The notes under the pieces were generated by a model. It was not told where the DNA came from and did no database searches. It worked only from the letters and a program-made list of their open reading frames with translations. Below, in pieces: positions 33,930 through 43,224 of a stretch of 64,000 nt of DNA (position 1 is the stretch's first letter; each line of letters starts with the position of its first letter). The position numbers and the translations under genes were made by a program. This DNA comes from JAKAIY01 sp963809385 (lineage in GTDB: Bacteria; Chloroflexota; Ktedonobacteria; Ktedonobacterales; JADMIN01): NCBI GenBank assembly GCA_963809385.1, contig CAWEJL010000005.1, positions 124,001 through 188,000 on the forward strand, written 5' to 3'.

Positions 33930-34223
33930 TTATTCGACCGAAACGACATCAGTCGACGCTTGGGTAATCTCAAGGTCGGGTCGCGAAGTCTCAATTGAAC
34001 GTATCACGCGCTCCACCACGTCGAGCGCATGGCCGCTATCACCAGCTACACTTGCGATCCCAATCTCCGCGAGATTCCACATATCCTGACTCCCCACCTC
34101 AGCGGCGGCGACCTCGAACTGGTTGCGCGCGCGCGCCAAGATCGAGCGAACCACCTGCCGCTTGTCCTTGAGCGACCCGCTATCGAACAAGTGGAGCGTG
34201 ATATGCGCGGTAGCGACATACAT
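33930..34223 (-). CDS. ylxP: DUF503 family protein (YlxP-like)
   Basis: A 97-residue protein of the DUF503 family, often found in translation/ribosome-maturation operons and thought to help 30S assembly. Typical parts are the start MYVATAHITLHL, the SLKDKRQVVRSILARARNQF helix with its conserved KDKR, and EIGIASVAGDSGHALDVVERV. ATG at 34223 follows GAGGGA by seven bases. It begins 30 bases after the EamA transporter stop and is followed by the M20 peptidase after 44 bases. Confidence 0.85.
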   Translation of the reverse strand: MYVATAHITLHLFDSGSLKDKRQVVRSILARARNQFEVAAAEVGSQDMWNLAEIGIASVAGDSGHALDVVERVIRSIETSRPDLEITQASTDVVSVE

Positions 34224-34253
34224 AGCGCAATCCCTCAAAACGATTCCGAACAA

Positions 34254-35285
34254 TCAAGGCACCGATTCACCCAACTCGACCACTACCTCGCTGATATCCA
34301 CTTGGCCGCCACGAGGCCGTCCCACATGCTCATGGCGCATCACCAACAGCAGACTCACGAAGATAAGCGCGCCGCCAGCCCAGGTTGCCCAGGTTACGAC
34401 ATCCCCTAACAACCAAACGCCGAGCGTCGCCCCCAGCAACGGTTGGATGAAGAGCGTCGGGGCAGCAGTCGAGGCGTCCACCACTGAGAGCGCGCGAAAC
34501 CACAGCCAGTAGCCGGTAACCGTTGCGATCAACGCCATGTAGATCGTCGCTAGCCAGCCGGCAGTAGTGATATGCGGCCAGCCCGACTGCGCGACCGCCA
34601 CCGCGCCAGCCGGGATCCAAACGAACAGGCTTCCTGTCAGCGTCGCGGCGGTAAAGAGCAGTGGCGGCATCTGGGTCAGCGTCCGCTTCCCTAAGATGGT
34701 GTAGCCCGACTCCAGCAGCAAAGAGAAAATCACGAGCAAATCGCCGATGATGCGCGTGTTTCCGCCATTAAGCCCCAGCACGGGCATGAAACCGCGCTCA
34801 ACGACGAGGTACACACCCACGAGCCCAATCACCAGCGCCGCGATACCTGAGGGCGTCACACGCTCGCGCAGCGCCGTCCATGACAGGACCGCCGTAAACA
34901 GCGACTCTGTCGCGATCAACAGCGCGACATCTGACGCAGTCGAGAGCGACAGCCCAAAATACTCAAACGCCTTGTTCAGCACGAATCCAAGCAGCGTCAG
35001 CACCGCCAGCGTCAGCAGTGAATTCCTGTCGCGGGGAATACGACGCCAGCCATGCGCTAACGCTGGAAGCAGCACAAGCGACGCGATGGTGAACCGCAGC
35101 GCGTTCAGCTCAACAGGATTCAGGTCCGCGAGCGCAATCTTCCCCGCCGCATAGGTTCCGGCCCAGAGCGCATTCGCGATGACCAGCATGATCAGCGCCG
35201 TGCGGCGGGTCAGTCCAAATGAGCGCGCGCTCTCCCATAAGCGCGCGCCCTTCGCGCCTGCCCGCGCATCACCGGCGCGCGCCAT
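34254..35285 (-). CDS. EamA-family (drug/metabolite superfamily) transporter
   Basis: A 343-residue inner-membrane transporter with ten predicted hydrophobic segments arranged as two five-helix EamA repeats; the repeat starts LWAGTYAAGKIALADLNPVE and GYTILGKRTLTQMPPLLFTA. Members export amino acids, purines or other metabolites; substrate is unknown here. The basic N terminus and hydrophilic C terminus are short. ATG at 35285 follows AGGAGG by six bases. First gene of the run to ylxP and the M20 peptidase. Confidence 0.82.
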   Translation of the reverse strand: MARAGDARAGAKGARLWESARSFGLTRRTALIMLVIANALWAGTYAAGKIALADLNPVELNALRFTIASLVLLPALAHGWRRIPRDRNSLLTLAVLTLLGFVLNKAFEYFGLSLSTASDVALLIATESLFTAVLSWTALRERVTPSGIAALVIGLVGVYLVVERGFMPVLGLNGGNTRIIGDLLVIFSLLLESGYTILGKRTLTQMPPLLFTAATLTGSLFVWIPAGAVAVAQSGWPHITTAGWLATIYMALIATVTGYWLWFRALSVVDASTAAPTLFIQPLLGATLGVWLLGDVVTWATWAGGALIFVSLLLVMRHEHVGRPRGGQVDISEVVVELGESVP

Positions 35286-35389
35286 CAATCGCCTCCTCTT
35301 GGGTTTCAGTGGTCATCTTTGCGATGCGGCGAGTGCGCGCGCATATCCCATAGTGTACTCCCATCAACTCGAACGATGGGCCAGCCAGG

Positions 35390-35851
35390 TCACTCGATGC
35401 GCTTGAGCATGTACGTCGCTGCCACACGATACCCCATCTTGTCATAGAGGCTGCGCGCGATCGCGTTCTGTCCGAAGACGCTCAAGGCAACATGCGCTAT
35501 GCCCTGTGGCCGGAGCGCATCCTCTAACGCGACCAGCGCGGCTGCCCCATACCCCTTACCGCGTTCATGCTCCTCGATGGCGATATCGTAAATGAATGCC
35601 CGCCGCTCCGCTTGCCGGATGTGAACCCATAGCACGCCTACACGCCTGCCTTCGTCCTCCACTATCCACAACGCATGGTTAGGGGTACGTAAGCCGTCTG
35701 GCAACAGGCCGTTGACCTGAGCGCGCGCCTGCGGCTCCATCTCCGCCAACGGCATATCCTCGGCTTCCGCGCGCTCCGCCGCATACTCACGCATCAGTTT
35801 GGGCATGTACTCGCCATACTCGCCTTCGGTCATCGCTCGCAACTGCACCAT
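35390..35851 (-). CDS. GNAT family N-acetyltransferase
   Basis: A 153-residue acetyl-CoA-dependent acetyltransferase. The acetyl-CoA loop is FIYDIAIEEHERGKGYGAAALVALE (V-strand then RGKGYG) and the C-terminal SVFGQNAIARSLYDKMGYRV is the usual ending. The acceptor is unknown. ATG at 35851 follows GGAGA by six bases. It is divergent from truB. Confidence 0.85.
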   Translation of the reverse strand: MVQLRAMTEGEYGEYMPKLMREYAAERAEAEDMPLAEMEPQARAQVNGLLPDGLRTPNHALWIVEDEGRRVGVLWVHIRQAERRAFIYDIAIEEHERGKGYGAAALVALEDALRPQGIAHVALSVFGQNAIARSLYDKMGYRVAATYMLKRIE

Positions 35852-35989
35852 CGCGGCTCTCCTGTTCCAATCTGGAGCTAATCATCTCTGGTTCCATCGA
35901 ACAAAGCGAGGTTATCCTGACCTATATTGTATGCTGCGAGCGGGCATCATGAGGAGCGAACGATACAACGTGTTGGCGGAGGCGCATCT

Positions 35990-36905
35990 ATGGATGGCAT
36001 TGCGGTCATCAACAAGGCGACGGGAATGACGTCCCACGATGTCGTAGCGCGCGTGCGCCGTCTGGCAGGCCAGCGACGCGTGGGCCACGCCGGCACGCTC
36101 GATCCCGACGCCACTGGCGTCTTGCCCGTGCTGCTTGGGCAGGCGACACGCATTGCGGAATATCTGAGCGAGAGTGGCAAGGCTTACCGCGCTACGATTC
36201 GCTTTGGCGTTGAGACAACAACCTATGACGGTGAGGGCGATATCACCCGCGAAACCCCCGTCCATCTGACGTTGGAGCAAATCGAGCGCGCGCTTCCAAG
36301 ATTCCTCGGCGAGCAAGACCAACTCCCGCCCATCTACTCAGCGATCAAGCGGGGTGGGATTCCGCTCTACGCCTTGGCCCGCGCCGGCGTTGAGGTCGAG
36401 GTCACTCCGCGCCGGGTTCGCATAGATGATCTGAGGGTGATCGCGTGGAGTTCACCCGACCTTACGCTCGATGTCGAGTGTGGCAAAGGGACGTACATTC
36501 GCTCGCTGGCCCACGACCTCGGCCAGCGGCTCGGCCCTGGCGCGCACCTTGCGCGCCTCGTCCGCACCCGCAGCGGACCCTTCACCCTCAGTCAGGCGAT
36601 CACGCTAGAAGAGCTTGGACACCGCGCTCACGGACGGAAGCTGGCGTGATCGCATGTTCGCCGCCGATGAGGCGCTGCTGGATTGGCGCGCCGCCATCCT
36701 CGGTGAGGAGAACAATGTGCGACTGCGCACCGGGCAGGGCATTCGTTTCGCGCGCCGTTCCACCGCGCCGCCACCCATTGACAACGAGTTGATCCGCGCC
36801 TACTCCACCGATGGTCGTTTTCTTGGTATCATGCGGTGGAATGGCGCGGATCAGGAGTGGCGTCCGCACAAAACGCTCACGATCGAGCCCGAACCCGATG
36901 CGTGA
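35990..36905 (+). CDS. truB: tRNA pseudouridine-55 synthase TruB (one frameshift)
   Basis: Makes pseudouridine 55 in the T-loop of tRNA. The catalytic Asp is in GHAGTLDPDATGVLPV; IYSAIKRGGIPLY and CGKGTYIRSLAHDLG complete the active site. The first frame stops at 36649, but removing one G of GG near 36615 gives EELDTALTDGSWRDRMFA and continues through the C-terminal PUA-like part (RAYSTDGRFLGIMRWN) to 36905, restoring the expected full length of about 305 residues. ATG at 35990 follows GGAGG by seven bases. The adjoining universal stress gene is on the other strand. Confidence 0.92.
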
Positions 36906-36908
36906 AAG

Positions 36909-37830
36909 CTACGAGCGCTTAGCATCCGCCAGGCGTGTCACCAGCAACGGCGTCCTCGCGCCATGCAGCACACGATCCGTCACGCTGCCGTACGCCCACC
37001 GGCGAGCGCCTGTATCACCGTGTGTCGCCATCACGATGAGATCACGCCGCTGCTCGGCGTCTTCCAGGATCCGCTCGGCGACCGGGCCGTACTCCAACTC
37101 AGTCGTGACCTCAACACCAGAAGCGCCAAGGCGCTCCCGCAGCCGGACCGCCGCGTCATACAGGTAATTGCGGGCGTCCTGCGTCTGCCCGGCTCCCGCC
37201 TCTAGTGGCAGAACACGTAGCAACGTCACCGAATTTATAGACGCCACCCGCCAGCGCTTCAATCATGTTGAACGAGGACTCAGCCAGTTCAGAGCCATCT
37301 ACCGTCACGACTACGCGCGACAGTTGCGTTGGCGTTTGCGCGGCGCGATCGTTGAACGAACGCAACAGCAGTGTAGGAGCAGAGCCGCCACGCAGCACAC
37401 GGTCCGCTACGCTGCCCAGCGCGAACCGTTCGGCGCCCGTCCGTCCGTGCGTGCTCATCACAACCAGATCAACCTGCTCGTCTTTCATGATATCGAGCAA
37501 TGCGGTTGCCACCTCACCCCGCGCGGCGATCGTGAGCGTCTTGATACCGAGCGATTCCCCACTCGCTATCATCCGCGAGAGATAACTCTCGACCTCAAGC
37601 TCCTCATCCCGCAGCAGCCGCTCGTAGACATCCGCGCTCGTTGGTCCCCCCGCAGCCGCATACGCCCAAACCAGCGTTGGAATAATTCGCACGATGAGGA
37701 GATCAGCGTGAAGCGCCGCCGCAATCTGCTGAGCGACAGGCGCCGCCCGCTCCGCGAATGCCGATCCATCCAGCGGGAGAAGGATTTTCTTGATGCGCGT
37801 CTCTCTCTGTCCTACCTGTTCGCTTGTCAT
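36909..37830 (-). CDS. Tandem universal stress protein, UspA domains x2 (one frameshift)
   Basis: Two ATP-binding UspA domains in one chain of about 305 residues. Domain 1 runs from IKKILLPLDGSAFAERA to MSTHGRTGAERFALGSVADR; domain 2 begins with VVVTVDGSELAES and ends MATHGDTGARRWAYGSVTDR. Both keep the G-x2-G-x9-GS nucleotide site. The frame breaks near 37240; dropping one T of TT in AAATTC gives YKSVTLLRVLP and joins both halves. ATG at 37830 follows GGAGGG by seven bases. It lies downstream of doxX on the same strand. Confidence 0.85.
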
Positions 37831-37995
37831 ATTGCTACCCTCCAATTTCACGTGATCGAGCGACCAGCATTCCCTCACGCTCCATAGCAGAACCGCGACG
37901 CCTGGCTTATCCTAGCTCCTGCGTCGCGGTCCTACCATTCTCAGCGAAGATCACGAAAGCATGATCTCGCTCATAACCTTACGCGATTGTTAGCG

Positions 37996-38643
37996 TCAGG
38001 CGGTTGTTGGTGTCGGTGTCGCGCCTGTCGCGCTTGACGCTGCCGTCTTTCGCGCTAGTGAACCCGTCCATGGAGTACCAAGCAGCGGGAGCAGGTAGCG
38101 ATCAACGCCGTAGTATCCAGCGACACGCCAGGCAAGGATCAGGAACAACCCCAGGAAACCAAGCAAGGGATTCGTGCTGATCGCGCCAGCTAGGATGTAG
38201 TTCAGATTCATCGCCACACCGAAAAAGGCCGCCACACCCGTCAGCGCGCCAACGATCAATCCCAGACCAACCAGCAACTCACCAAAGGTGATGAGATACG
38301 CCCACACCGCCGGATAAGGCTGAACGAAGTTGGTCAAGAACCACGCATACCAGCCAGCGACGTTTGGATGGTCACCACCGGTCTGCGCGAGCGCGCCCTT
38401 GACGAAGCCTTTAATCGCGACGCCTGTTGTAGATGAGAATACCCAGGGACTGCCCGCCTTTTCACCAAAGATGGTGTATCCAGTGAGCTTGTCCCAGCCG
38501 GCTGTGAACCACTCATAGCCCGCGTACACACGGACGATAAGCCAGAGCCATGCCATACGCGTATCGGCGAAGAGAAATCGTGCGAGTGGAGGCTCGGGAA
38601 TCTGCGTCGCCGCACGTGGCTGAATGTTCTGTGCGATACCCAT
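37996..38643 (-). CDS. DoxX-family membrane protein
   Basis: A 215-residue protein with about four to five hydrophobic segments. The stretch RVYAGYEWFTAGWDKLTG, with a conserved Trp and Lys, and the repeated FVQPYP and NLNYILAGAISTNP are typical of DoxX and of the thiosulfate:quinone oxidoreductase large subunit DoxD. A role in thiol or sulfur redox at the membrane is known for relatives (inferred here). ATG at 38643 follows AGGAGG by eleven bases. It stands between two universal stress protein genes, which suggests a stress role. Confidence 0.8.
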   Translation of the reverse strand: MGIAQNIQPRAATQIPEPPLARFLFADTRMAWLWLIVRVYAGYEWFTAGWDKLTGYTIFGEKAGSPWVFSSTTGVAIKGFVKGALAQTGGDHPNVAGWYAWFLTNFVQPYPAVWAYLITFGELLVGLGLIVGALTGVAAFFGVAMNLNYILAGAISTNPLLGFLGLFLILAWRVAGYYGVDRYLLPLLGTPWTGSLARKTAASSATGATPTPTTA

Positions 38644-38840
38644 AGGTGATGTATCCTCCTGCATCGAGGCGAAGGTGGAACTCCTTGACTGGCGCGCTCG
38701 TCGCGTCAATCAGAGCCCCTTTTCTTTCGCCACCATTTAGAGTACCGGGCAGCGCTCACACCAAACTCACCTCGCCCCTTCGTGGTGTCACAGAGCCGTC
38801 TCTTGGGTTCAGCAAAGCACGGCAGCCTCCATTTAATTGG

Positions 38841-38892
38841 CAAACAGAGCGAGGGGCGTCAGTGTATGAACTGATGCCCCTCGCTCTGTTTG
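38841..38892. terminator. 17-bp perfect hairpin terminator
   Basis: CAAACAGAGCGAGGGGC at 38841-38857 pairs with its exact complement at 38876-38892; the loop can extend with TCAGT/ACTGA. It lies 30 bases past the minus-strand USP stop at 38922 and is followed on that strand by AATTAAAT. The strongest hairpin in the window. Confidence 0.85.
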
Positions 38893-38921
38893 CTTCCGGC
38901 GCTATGGCCAGCGTTCGGGAG

Positions 38922-39965
38922 CTACAGAAGCGCTTCCCATGGATGAGCGGCATCTTCTTCCAGGGCCTCTGGCGCCGTTTCCTCCCGCACGCGTGAAGCG
39001 ACATATCCACGCAACTGCGTGATCTGAGGCCGCACGATCAGCGCCGGGAGCACCGTCGAGCTCAGTGCCCTATCTGTAACGCTTCCCATCGCTAGCAAAG
39101 CCAGGCCCGATCGCCCGTGCGTCGCCATAGCGATCATGTCACAGCCATCCACAACCGCTGTTCCCACAACGCCCGATCCCATCTCCGCAATGCGGGCTAG
39201 CGCCGCAGCGGCGTCCAGGTCGTACACAATCGCGGTCGTCACGCGCACTCGGTCGCCGCCTGGATAGAGGCTCATCCGCTTTGAGACACGCTCCAGATAT
39301 GCGTTCGCTTCGAGCGCCGCCTGTTCGCGCAGCGCGTCATGCTCAGGGGTGCGAATGAAGGGAATCACGCGGACCAGATGCGCCTCGAAAAGTTTCGGCG
39401 CCGTCAGCAAGGAGCCAAACGAGATCGCGGGCGCCAGAGCCGCCTCCGCAAGTTCTGACCCATCTAGCGGGATCAGAATCCGAAACTCGTGTCCGCCATT
39501 CTCCCTCGCCCCCAGCGGAAGTCCACCACGCTCCCGGAGCAATACGGTCGGTACAGTCGAGCGCCGTACGACCTGTTGCGCCACGCTCCCCAACGCCCAC
39601 CGGGTCAGTCCTGTGCGCCCGTGGCTGCACAGAACGATCGCATCGGCCTTCCATGCCGCCGCGCTGTCCAGAATGACCTCAGCGGTAATGCCAAACTCGA
39701 CACGCGCCTCAACCCGCGTACCGCGAAGCGCCTCGGAAGCAGCGATTTCATCCAGATACCGACGCGCCTCACGCTCATCTCGATCCAGATAGTCAACACG
39801 CGGTAGCGGAGCGGTCGCCAGCAGCGCGCTTGTGTCAGCGATGTCGTTCACGACCCGTACTAAGATCACCGCCCCATGCGACGCTCGCGCCAGCTGTCCA
39901 GCGACAGCCAGCGCACGCTCGGCTCGATCCGACCCATCCAGAGGAACGAGGATTTTTGAGAACAT
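38922..39965 (-). CDS. Tandem universal stress protein
   Basis: A 347-residue protein of two UspA domains. Domain 1 starts MFSKILVPLDGSDRAERAL and ends CSHGRTGLTRWALGSVAQQV; domain 2 starts FRILIPLDGSELAEAAL and ends MATHGRSGLALLAMGSVTDR. The ATP-binding glycines and serine are kept in both. A charged C-terminal tail of about 30 residues follows. ATG at 39965 comes nine bases after GGAGG. The upstream small gene on the same strand ends 60 bases before this start. Confidence 0.88.
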   Translation of the reverse strand: MFSKILVPLDGSDRAERALAVAGQLARASHGAVILVRVVNDIADTSALLATAPLPRVDYLDRDEREARRYLDEIAASEALRGTRVEARVEFGITAEVILDSAAAWKADAIVLCSHGRTGLTRWALGSVAQQVVRRSTVPTVLLRERGGLPLGARENGGHEFRILIPLDGSELAEAALAPAISFGSLLTAPKLFEAHLVRVIPFIRTPEHDALREQAALEANAYLERVSKRMSLYPGGDRVRVTTAIVYDLDAAAALARIAEMGSGVVGTAVVDGCDMIAMATHGRSGLALLAMGSVTDRALSSTVLPALIVRPQITQLRGYVASRVREETAPEALEEDAAHPWEALL

Positions 39966-40024
39966 GCTATGTGACCTCCGCCCCAGGCGTTTCCTGCGTG
40001 CCAGGCAATACAGCCAGGCACGCA

Positions 40025-40447
40025 TTATCTATGAACGCCTAGCACTCCAAGAATCCGCCCGCGCGCCACAGCCACAACGAACAGCGCGACATCACCTGAA
40101 CGCTCGATACGATCGGCGACACGCGCTTCGGCGACCTGCGGCTTGATGCCGAGCTCGCGAAGGAAGGGACGCCCGCCAAGCGCGAGCAACCGCCCTTCGA
40201 CAATCGCCAGCGCCCCGGAGTCCGCCGCAACCGTCACCACACGATCAACGTGCGCGGGTTGGATGTGTAGCGCTTCCGCCGCTTCAGCGATGTGGCGCCC
40301 CATCTCGCCCGGGAGGCGCTGCGCGAGCCCTGTCGCCAGGCGCAAAAGCTCACGCCATCCACGCGGCTCCACTGGAGCTACCATGGTGATGTCTGGCGCG
40401 ATGCTCCGCAGCCGGTCTTCCTCCTCCGCGGGACCGAGAGGCGCCAT
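40025..40447 (-). CDS. Hypothetical protein upstream of a universal stress gene
   Basis: A 140-residue protein with no recognised family. It opens with an acidic stretch, then an amphipathic helix pair (WRELLRLATGLAQRLPGEM) and a central VDRVVTVAADSGALAIVEG; the C terminus is a hydrophobic strand pattern, DVALFVVAVARGRILGVLGV. Neither a signal peptide nor a membrane helix is clear. ATG at 40447 follows AAGGAGG by five bases, the best ribosome binding site in this area. It is the first gene of a unit with the universal stress protein at 38922-39965, so a stress role is inferred only from position. Confidence 0.6.
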   Translation of the reverse strand: MAPLGPAEEEDRLRSIAPDITMVAPVEPRGWRELLRLATGLAQRLPGEMGRHIAEAAEALHIQPAHVDRVVTVAADSGALAIVEGRLLALGGRPFLRELGIKPQVAEARVADRIERSGDVALFVVAVARGRILGVLGVHR

Positions 40448-40828
40448 ATGCTCCTCCTTGCCGTTCATCGTTTCCATGCGGTCGCGCCCAACCATATGCG
40501 GTGAGACGCCAGCAGAGAGACTTCCACGTAGCGCCCCATGATCATAATTGACCATGATTGGTCTCACTTTCCGGGAGCGCATGACGCGCTACACAGAGCC
40601 TACTTAGCCGCCACCGTCTCTGGCGACCCATTAGTGACACCTTACGCTTGCAGTCTCACGCCAATATCACACTGGTCAACTCAGCCGTCACGCGTTTCTC
40701 ACACACAGCCACTCGGAAGGTGAGACAGGAGCATAAACTCGGCGCGCCCCGACCGAACAGCGGGGCGCGCTCACATCAGTTTACTATTGAGGTGACAGCA
40801 AGTCCGATTTTAAGCGTCGCGCAGCATC
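40448..40828. other. Intergenic region upstream of the hypothetical gene, downstream of the response regulator
   Basis: 381 bases without a supported gene. It contains the hairpin at 40742-40770 and the presumed promoter of the unit at 40447. Nothing else recognised. Confidence 0.5.
40742..40770 (-). terminator. GC-rich hairpin after the response regulator gene
   Basis: GCGCGCCCCG (40742-40751) pairs with CGGGGCGCGC (40761-40770), nine-base loop, about 60 bases past the minus-strand stop at 40829. The minus-strand flank after it is CCGAGTTTATG, a poor T-run. Confidence 0.6.
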
Positions 40829-41554
40829 TCAATCACTCTCGTTTGGCTTTGTCGAAAGAATATAGCCGACACCGGTCTTCGTGAGGATGTAGCGTGGATG
40901 AGAGGGATCAACTTCGATCTTGCGGCGCAGCCGGTTGACATTCACCTGAAGAAGGTGACTCTCGCCCACATACTCCTCGCCCCAGACATGCTCCAGGAGC
41001 ATGTCTTGCGTCACAATGCGCCCAGCGTTCTGCACGAGATACGCAAGCGTACGGTATTCCACAGGCGTAAGGTCTACATCACGACCCGCCAGCATGACCC
41101 GGTGCTGTCCATAATCAATGTTAAGGTCTCCCACGGTCGCGGACGCTTGCAACCCCCGGCCATTATCCACATGCACGCTCACTTGCGAGCGTCGCAGGAC
41201 CGCGCGCACACGCGCCAGCAACTCATCAACACTGAAGGGCTTGGTCAGATAGTCGTCAGCGCCAACATCGAGCCCGTGTATCTTGTCCTGGTCCTGCCCG
41301 CGCGCGGTCAGGATGATGATCGGCATCGCCGAGAACTCCCGCACACGCTCGCAGACTGTGAAACCATCCAACTTGGGCATCATCAGATCCAGCAGCGCCA
41401 GATCCGGTTGTCGCGCTTCAATCTGGTCGAGCGCCTGCTGACCATCTATCGCGCTGAGTACTTCGTACCCGCTCAATTCCAGATTCTTTGTTACCAGCCG
41501 TAGCAACTGCGGATCATCGTCCGCCGCCAGGATGGTTGTCTTTTTCACAGGCAT
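40829..41554 (-). CDS. OmpR/PhoB-family response regulator
   Basis: A 241-residue transcription factor. The receiver domain has the acidic triad D12-D13-D14, phospho-acceptor D56 (LALLDLMMPK), the TARGQ threonine and the KPF lysine. A winged helix from about residue 140 (VDLTPVEYRTLAYLVQNAGRIVTQDMLL) ends in VNRLRRKIEVDP and RTGVGY-like TKTGVGYIL. ATG at 41554 comes nine bases after GGGAGG. The kinase gene ends 53 bases upstream on the same strand, so it is likely the cognate kinase. Confidence 0.93.
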   Translation of the reverse strand: MPVKKTTILAADDDPQLLRLVTKNLELSGYEVLSAIDGQQALDQIEARQPDLALLDLMMPKLDGFTVCERVREFSAMPIIILTARGQDQDKIHGLDVGADDYLTKPFSVDELLARVRAVLRRSQVSVHVDNGRGLQASATVGDLNIDYGQHRVMLAGRDVDLTPVEYRTLAYLVQNAGRIVTQDMLLEHVWGEEYVGESHLLQVNVNRLRRKIEVDPSHPRYILTKTGVGYILSTKPNESD

Positions 41555-41607
41555 CGATCCGTACCTCCCTCAGGCGAACAGACACGTGCGCCATCTCACA
41601 AAGCGAA

Positions 41608-42903
41608 TTATCTCTCACGATCATCCGCTTCGGACGCGGGAAGCAGCATATGAAACTCGCTACCCGCGCCCGGCGCGCTTTCCACCCACAACTGGCCCTG
41701 ACTCATCGTCACGATACGCTTGCAGATCGCCAGCCCCAGGCCCAAGCCCTCAACAGCGCGCGTCAACCCTGTCTCAACGCGATGAAAGGCGTCAAAGATG
41801 TAGGGTTGGCTCTCATGCGGTATACCCTGGCCGTCGTCACTGACGATCACCTCGATATACCGCCACCCGCGCCTGCTATCCGATACCTGCACGTTCTCGC
41901 CCTTCGAGTTCCCCGTATCAGACGCAACGGACGCTGGCGAGCGCGCTCCTCGAACCTGGATTTCAACGTGTCCGTCATCCTGAGTATATTTCAGCGCATT
42001 ATCAATCAGCGCGTCAAGCGCTTCACGCAATCGCCGAGGATCTCCCAGCGCAAGCGGTGGCGCTGGCTCATGCTCCATATCTGACGAACTAGTGATGACC
42101 AATGATACACGACTCCGCTCGCTATCGCGAATGGCAAGCGTCGCTTCCTGCGCCAACCGCCCCATATCCACGGGAGTCCGCTCCAGGGCCTCATCACCCG
42201 ACTCCAACCGCGAGAGCAGCAGCAGACGCTCGATCACATGGCCAAGCCGGTCACTGGCGCCAGAGATCGCGCCCAAAAACTCCAGACGCTCTTCACGAGT
42301 AAGCCGCCGTTCGTGATGCGCCAGCGTTTCCGCGTAGCCCTTGATCGTAGCGAGTGGGCTGCGCAACTCGTGACTAACCGAGCCAAGCAATTCAGCCTTG
42401 AGCTGGTCCGCGCGCCGCAACGCCTCCGCTTCAGTCGTCACTTCACGGAGGCGTTCCTGCTCGGTGACATCCCTGAGAATCTCGACGACCCGGGTAACTG
42501 ACCCATCCTCGCTCAGGATTGGGTAGGTCCACCGATGATAGACGCGGCGCTCCCACCTCGGGGTATCGCCCTCCACCACCTTCACGAGCCGTTCTTGCCT
42601 GAACATATGCGGCGCGCGCGTTCGGATGGTCGTATCGAGCGGGCATCCCTCACAGGCCCGATCACCGCCTTCATCAGCGAAACATTGATGGGGCGCTATT
42701 GCGCTATCTGGCAACCCAAACATCCGCCTGTACGCGGCGTTGGCAGCTACGACACGGTAATTCTCATCTACGATACTGATTGGATCGGATACGGCATCGA
42801 ATGTCTGCTCCCATAGATTGTGGCTGGTCATATCTATCGCTTGCGCCTTTACGCCATCCGTCGCTGGCGTCAGGCCTGTCTTTGAGATCTCACCATCCGC
42901 CAT
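41608..42903 (-). CDS. PAS-domain sensor histidine kinase
   Basis: A 431-residue soluble kinase, no membrane segment. A PAS domain (about residues 30-150) holds the unusual HQCFADEGGDRACEGCP cluster of three cysteines. It is followed by HisKA with the phospho-acceptor His in SVSHELRSPLATIKGYAE and an HATPase domain (DALIDNALKYTQDDGHVEIQ, DDGQGIP, GLGLAICKRIV). It is upstream of and in the same orientation as the response regulator, so the two form a two-component system. ATG at 42903 is the best start but its ribosome binding site is weak. The cysteine cluster suggests redox or metal sensing. Confidence 0.88.
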   Translation of the reverse strand: MADGEISKTGLTPATDGVKAQAIDMTSHNLWEQTFDAVSDPISIVDENYRVVAANAAYRRMFGLPDSAIAPHQCFADEGGDRACEGCPLDTTIRTRAPHMFRQERLVKVVEGDTPRWERRVYHRWTYPILSEDGSVTRVVEILRDVTEQERLREVTTEAEALRRADQLKAELLGSVSHELRSPLATIKGYAETLAHHERRLTREERLEFLGAISGASDRLGHVIERLLLLSRLESGDEALERTPVDMGRLAQEATLAIRDSERSRVSLVITSSSDMEHEPAPPLALGDPRRLREALDALIDNALKYTQDDGHVEIQVRGARSPASVASDTGNSKGENVQVSDSRRGWRYIEVIVSDDGQGIPHESQPYIFDAFHRVETGLTRAVEGLGLGLAICKRIVTMSQGQLWVESAPGAGSEFHMLLPASEADDRER

Positions 42904-43116
42904 ACAAACCGCTCTCAATCCCTCACGGAGACAGCGCGCTTCGCCTGCGCCGACCCTTATAGGGTCCGAGTATACGTGCGTACGCTCACAAACAGGTCAC
43001 AATCGAGCGAGGCCTATCACGCGGATATCTCAGCATAAATGACCATGCGCTTCATCATGCGATCACGAGGGATCTGCGCTCTCATCGGTACGATGTGGCA
43101 ACGGTCACAACTGGCG

Positions 43117-43122
43117 TATAAT
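43117..43122 (+). promoter_or_regulatory. Perfect -10 box upstream of the large sensor kinase
   Basis: TATAAT at 43117-43122, about 100 bases before the kinase ATG at 43225. A matching -35 is poor. The rest of the 320-base divergent region 42904-43224 shows nothing more. Confidence 0.4.
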
Positions 43123-43224
43123 GGATTGGTGATACACATGTGAGCTGGCGCCCTTCCCTGCGAGGATCTGGAATACCGCGCGCTTCCAGTGCGTTGCGAG
43201 CATGCGCGATTGAGCTAGGTGTTT

